Shown here: positions 60,420-64,000 of the stretch, in pieces
How positions within the stretch are numbered: the first letter of the stretch is position 1
Layout of the letters: every line of letters begins with the position of its first letter
DNA from: Cichorium intybus
Taxonomy: Eukaryota; Streptophyta; Magnoliopsida; Asterales; Asteraceae
DNA: 64,000 nt
Assembly (NCBI GenBank): GCA_023525715.1
Contig: CM042015.1
Coordinates: forward strand, 85,570,750-85,634,749
Direction of reading: 5' to 3'
Translations under genes and position numbers: made by a program
The notes under the pieces: generated by a model
Seen by the model: the letters and a program-made list of their open reading frames with translations, nothing else
Databases searched by the model: none
Told to the model about the DNA's origin: nothing

Positions 60420-63400
60420 TTACATATCAAATTGCTTCCTCTTCAAAGACAATTTACTAGTGTTTTGAAAACCGGTACTCTCATCCACAAACTGAGCCGT
60501 GGTTCGAGCCCGTAACTCTTCTAAACTCTCTCCTTCCTTGGCTCTCTCCAAAACCTACAGTTATATATAAATTATAGTTTTATTTTTCAACGTGTCAAAA
60601 ATAGCAATTATAACTAAAAAATTTCATACCAGATGACGCCCATACAAATGAGTATTTGATAATGCTTGAAGGGCGTTTTTTGTCTCTTGCTTTGTTACAT
60701 ACTCCACAAAAGCAAAACCTCTATGTTTCCCTAACCTTGTTGGAAGCCTTAAACTCTTTAACTGTAAATGGATAAAAGAAACATTTTATTGATTTAGCCA
60801 CTAAACTATTATTTATAATCATAGAAAATGTAAATAGTAACCGCATTTACCTGACCGAATGGACTAAATAGTTGCCTCAACTCTTTTTCTGTAGCCTCAA
60901 AAGCTACATTTCTCACAATTAACTTGGTTGAACTTTGATCCTTGTCAGCCTTCTCTTTTACCTTCTCGTTGTTCTTTGTGTGGCATAATTGTAATATTAG
61001 AGCATGCCCATCCAAAACCGTTCCCTGAAAAGAAATATGTTAACATCATGTACTGAATAAAAGACGTAAGTGCCCTCATAAACCTATAAAAATTATACCT
61101 GTAAATCCCTGCAAACATGTATAGCGGTATCTACAGTATCAAACTCTAAAAATCCAAAACCCATTGAGACATTTTTCCCGTTTTTCAAGTGCTTCTTTAT
61201 CTGCAAAAAGGACAGGGGCATAAGCGTCATTTATCTGCAAAAAGACAGGGAGATAAGTAATATAGAGAAAATGAAAAAGGCATACCCTGACACTACGGAG
61301 CTTTCCTTCCTTTACATGATCAACAAAATGTTTCTTCAAACCCTCGTCTGTTGTTCTAAAATTCAAATTCTTCACAAAAAGCGACCGAGACTGATACAAA
61401 GAGAAATTTAAAACAAATTAAAATAGGCTAAATATAATAAATAGCAACGTACTTTCATTTATCAGTGTAATATACCATCCTACTTTCATTTCTTTCTGTT
61501 ACAATTTATCTACTTTGAAATATATGACCAATTACAGCATTGTATGTTGTATACGGAAGAAATGGAAGTAGGATGCTATAATAAACAAAACAACGAAAGT
61601 TCATTGCTATTTCTGACAAGCATAAGACATACCTCAACTCGTTCTGTATCAATTTCAACATCTTCTTTTCCTTCCAATTGGTGCTCTAGTAATGCTCGCT
61701 TAGTCTCATGTTCACCAACAACATTACTTTCTTTCTCATCATTTATGAAATTTGGATCTTCACTAAGAATGTCATCAGGTGCCCATTCTAAATACAATGG
61801 AGCATCTCTGAATCATAAAAAAATAAAAAATACAAATTAACAAACTATAAAAAAAAAAAGCTCCAAATCGGTAATTAAGCATAATAAACTTACTTGTACC
61901 GCTTGTATGCTAAACCTTTAAATGCATTACGGGCCTCACCAGGTTCAAGAAAAACCACCTGAATATTTATGACATCATTTAATAATAATAATAAATTTTT
62001 ATAATTTTTATAAAAATGAAGAGCTCGAATAGCATAGCATACCAAACCGAGGGTTTTGGTTGGAGGAAGGATAACTTTGTCAATACTTCCAAATTTTCCA
62101 AACATGGTAGCAAGTTCACTTTCAGTAGAACCATAGGGAAGATTTTTAACAAGTATAACATGGTTGCTTCTTTTAATATCTTGTGGTTTTTTCTTTGTAA
62201 TGTTTTCTAAAGAAGTCACATTAACACCAGCATTTGCAAGAGCCTTTTTTGTCTTTGCAAGCACTTGAGTTTCTGCTAATGCAATACGTACAGCCACATC
62301 AGATGCTTCACGGTCAAGTAGTTCACTTTTACTTGTACCAAATTCCCTAGCAATATTTTCCACAACCTGTTTAAAAAACAAGTAAAAAAGTCAATAAAAG
62401 TATATTGCTATAATAAGAAAGGTATGAATCATAGTATCATACTGTATCTGGTCTCATAAATAAACTATTCCATGCTCTTGTATCTCCACCACTTTCAGAT
62501 TTCTTCCTTTTTTCCTCTCTCTGTTGCTTAAACGTCTTTATAAAACCTGTAGATTCACTGATCAAAAAAATAAGATTTAACTTGTTAAAAAATAGCCAAT
62601 GAAAAAAAAAACAATAAAATGATGGTTTCATGATGCTTACTCTTGTTTCACAGGAAGAACTTTCTGCTTAGCTGGCATGATATGCAAAAGTCTTCCTTGA
62701 AAGATAGAATTGTCAAGATCTTCTAACGCCCTGTACACATCAAATATAAAAATTACAACAAAGAAAACCCGAAATCAAGAAAGGTCAACAAAGTCAATAT
62801 AAACCTAGCTGCAGATTCTGGTAGTGCATAGAGAATGTAAGCAATTCCCTTTGATCTTTTTGTTTCTTTATCAACTACCAAATGGGCTTGAGACACACTG
62901 CCAAATTTGCTAAAGTGCTCTCTTAGATCATCTTCCCTGTTTTTTCATAACAAATGGTTAGAATTAGAATATGATAATATTGAAATCAGATTCTGAATCA
63001 GATAAGACACATACGTAGCAGTATATGGCAGATTACGAACAAAAAGACGACCAGTTTGTAGAACATCATCTTCATCTTCTAAACTTGATGATGGTTCGTC
63101 CACCTCAGCAGTCTCATTAGGGTTTTCAATTGTGTCTGTAGGCTCTTCAGCATCTGTTTGTTCATCATTCTTGACCTCTAAATCCATGTTATTAGTATCA
63201 GTATCAGTGTCAGTGTCAGTATCAGTATCAGACCAATCTTTCTTTACTCTGCTTTTGAAGTAATCCATATCTGAGACAACTTTATCATGTTCCATGCTAT
63301 TTGCTATCTCATCAGGTTTATCGTTGGTTTTATTCAACTTGGAAGATTTTGAATTTGATTTCTTTTTGTCTTCCCCTTGGTTGACTTCCAGAAGATCGTT

Positions 63401-64000
63401 TGACCATAACTTTGACTTTGCACGGGGTTGCATGACCTGAAGAAACTCCTGGAACTGAAGGTCACCATTTTCGGTGTCATTCTTGACTTCTTCTGTGACT
63501 TTGTGATTTGAAGTCTTGGAATTAACAGATTCCTTTTTCTCAACGGTTGACTTTTCTTGGTTTTTCAGAGAATGTCGGCTCCATGGACGTGACATTTCTG
63601 GATCTCCCACTTTACGAGCTATCTGTATATAGGAATACAATTCTTTTAATAATTGAACATGATGAAGGAATTTTAATAAGGACTGTATTATAACTTTATA
63701 AGTTTATAACATTAATCATGCACCTCACAAGTGACTCTGTAAGTATCCATGAATGAACCATTGAAGAATTTGAGAGCTTCTGCAGCTTCTTTTTCACTCC
63801 GGAATCCAACAAAACCAAATTGTCTACTCTTACCATCTCTGGAAGAATATTAAAATTAAACAATTATGTAAATACAATAATAAGATGCATACATTAATTA
63901 TATTAGTAGCTGAAAGTAATTAGGGGAAATAGAAAGACCTGGTTCGCATGAGCTTGGCATCGGTTACTTCTCCTTTTTGAGAAAAATAATCTCTGAGTCG
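60420..64000 (-). CDS. Multi-RRM ribosome-biogenesis protein (MRD1/RBM19-like), 5' end missing
   Basis: Fourteen exons are visible, right to left: 64000-63939 (partial), 63838-63724, 63622-63015, 62936-62805, 62730-62641, 62557-62443, 62366-62043, 61958-61894, 61807-61633, 61390-61286, 61200-61099, 61024-60851, 60761-60630 and 60554-60420. They give 777 residues in one frame to TAA. RRMs: one begun before the window (RQFGFVGFR); [12 protein letters not shown] after an acidic, Asp/Thr-repeat linker; [32 protein letters not shown]; and [15 protein letters not shown] with [10 protein letters not shown]. Five RRMs with long charged linkers match the MRD1/RBM19 family, nucleolar factors for small-subunit rRNA processing. 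It ends SLKRKQFDM. Apart from the missing N-terminus it looks intact. Confidence 0.92.
61436..61612. repeat. Inverted-repeat element in MRD1-like intron
   Basis: The left arm AATAGCAACGTACTTTCATT pairs with the right arm AACGAAAGTTCATTGCTATT; inner arms around CATCCTACTTTCATTTC and GAAATGGAAGTAGGATG also pair. About 177 bp, non-coding, MITE-like. Confidence 0.65.

Overview
The window is nuclear DNA of a flowering plant. The genes carry many short exons with AT-rich GT-AG introns, their proteins resemble Arabidopsis counterparts closely, and the DNA between them is dense with plant transposons. The style of the retroelements suggests a eudicot, possibly an Asteraceae genome like lettuce, but that is an inference and is not proved by any single sequence here.

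Five host genes are recognised. (1) 667-2279 (+) is the 3' half of a CPSF30-like polyadenylation factor carrying a YTH m6A-reading domain; its zinc-finger exons lie left of the window. (2) 4159-9048 (-) is a 19-exon SAPS-domain regulatory subunit of a PP6/SIT4-type phosphatase. (3) 14063-15750 (+) is a two-exon mitochondrial ribosomal protein mL53. (4) 16936-25097 (-) is a complete AIR9-type microtubule-associated protein of about 1,685 residues. (5) 60420-64000 (-) is the 3' part of a multi-RRM, MRD1/RBM19-type ribosome-biogenesis protein; its start lies right of the window. They are unrelated housekeeping genes and form no pathway or cluster.

The centre, about 26-60 kb, is a transposon-rich block. 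From left to right it holds: a Pack-MULE that captured the start of an ER-type Ca2+-ATPase gene (27166-28817, 9-bp target duplication); a decayed autonomous MULE with transposase remains (29018-34300, 9-bp duplication); a gypsy-LTR-like remnant; a hAT transposase C-terminal relic; a small hAT MITE with an 8-bp duplication (39255-39404); a 3.6-kb solo LTR with a 5-bp duplication (40443-44023) that contains a 600-bp inverted-repeat element; an orphan first exon cut off by that LTR; a non-autonomous Helitron (44763-50388) carrying fragments of at least six genes; a degenerate minus-strand copia remnant; and inside its LTR a full-length copia element (53038-58248) with 400-bp LTRs, GATCC duplications and two coding lesions. 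Smaller remnants (gypsy integrase, copia RNase H, MITEs) lie at 9.6-14 kb.

The most notable content is the gene-shuffling material: the Helitron mosaic (ARM-repeat protein, MYG1, MON1-like, RNA methyltransferase, NDUFS4, ornithine aminotransferase, plus a YTH exon related to the gene at the left end of this window) and the Pack-MULE. No CRISPR array, tRNA or rRNA gene was seen. Exon borders were set by eye from reading frame and GT/AG signals and may be off by a base or two.
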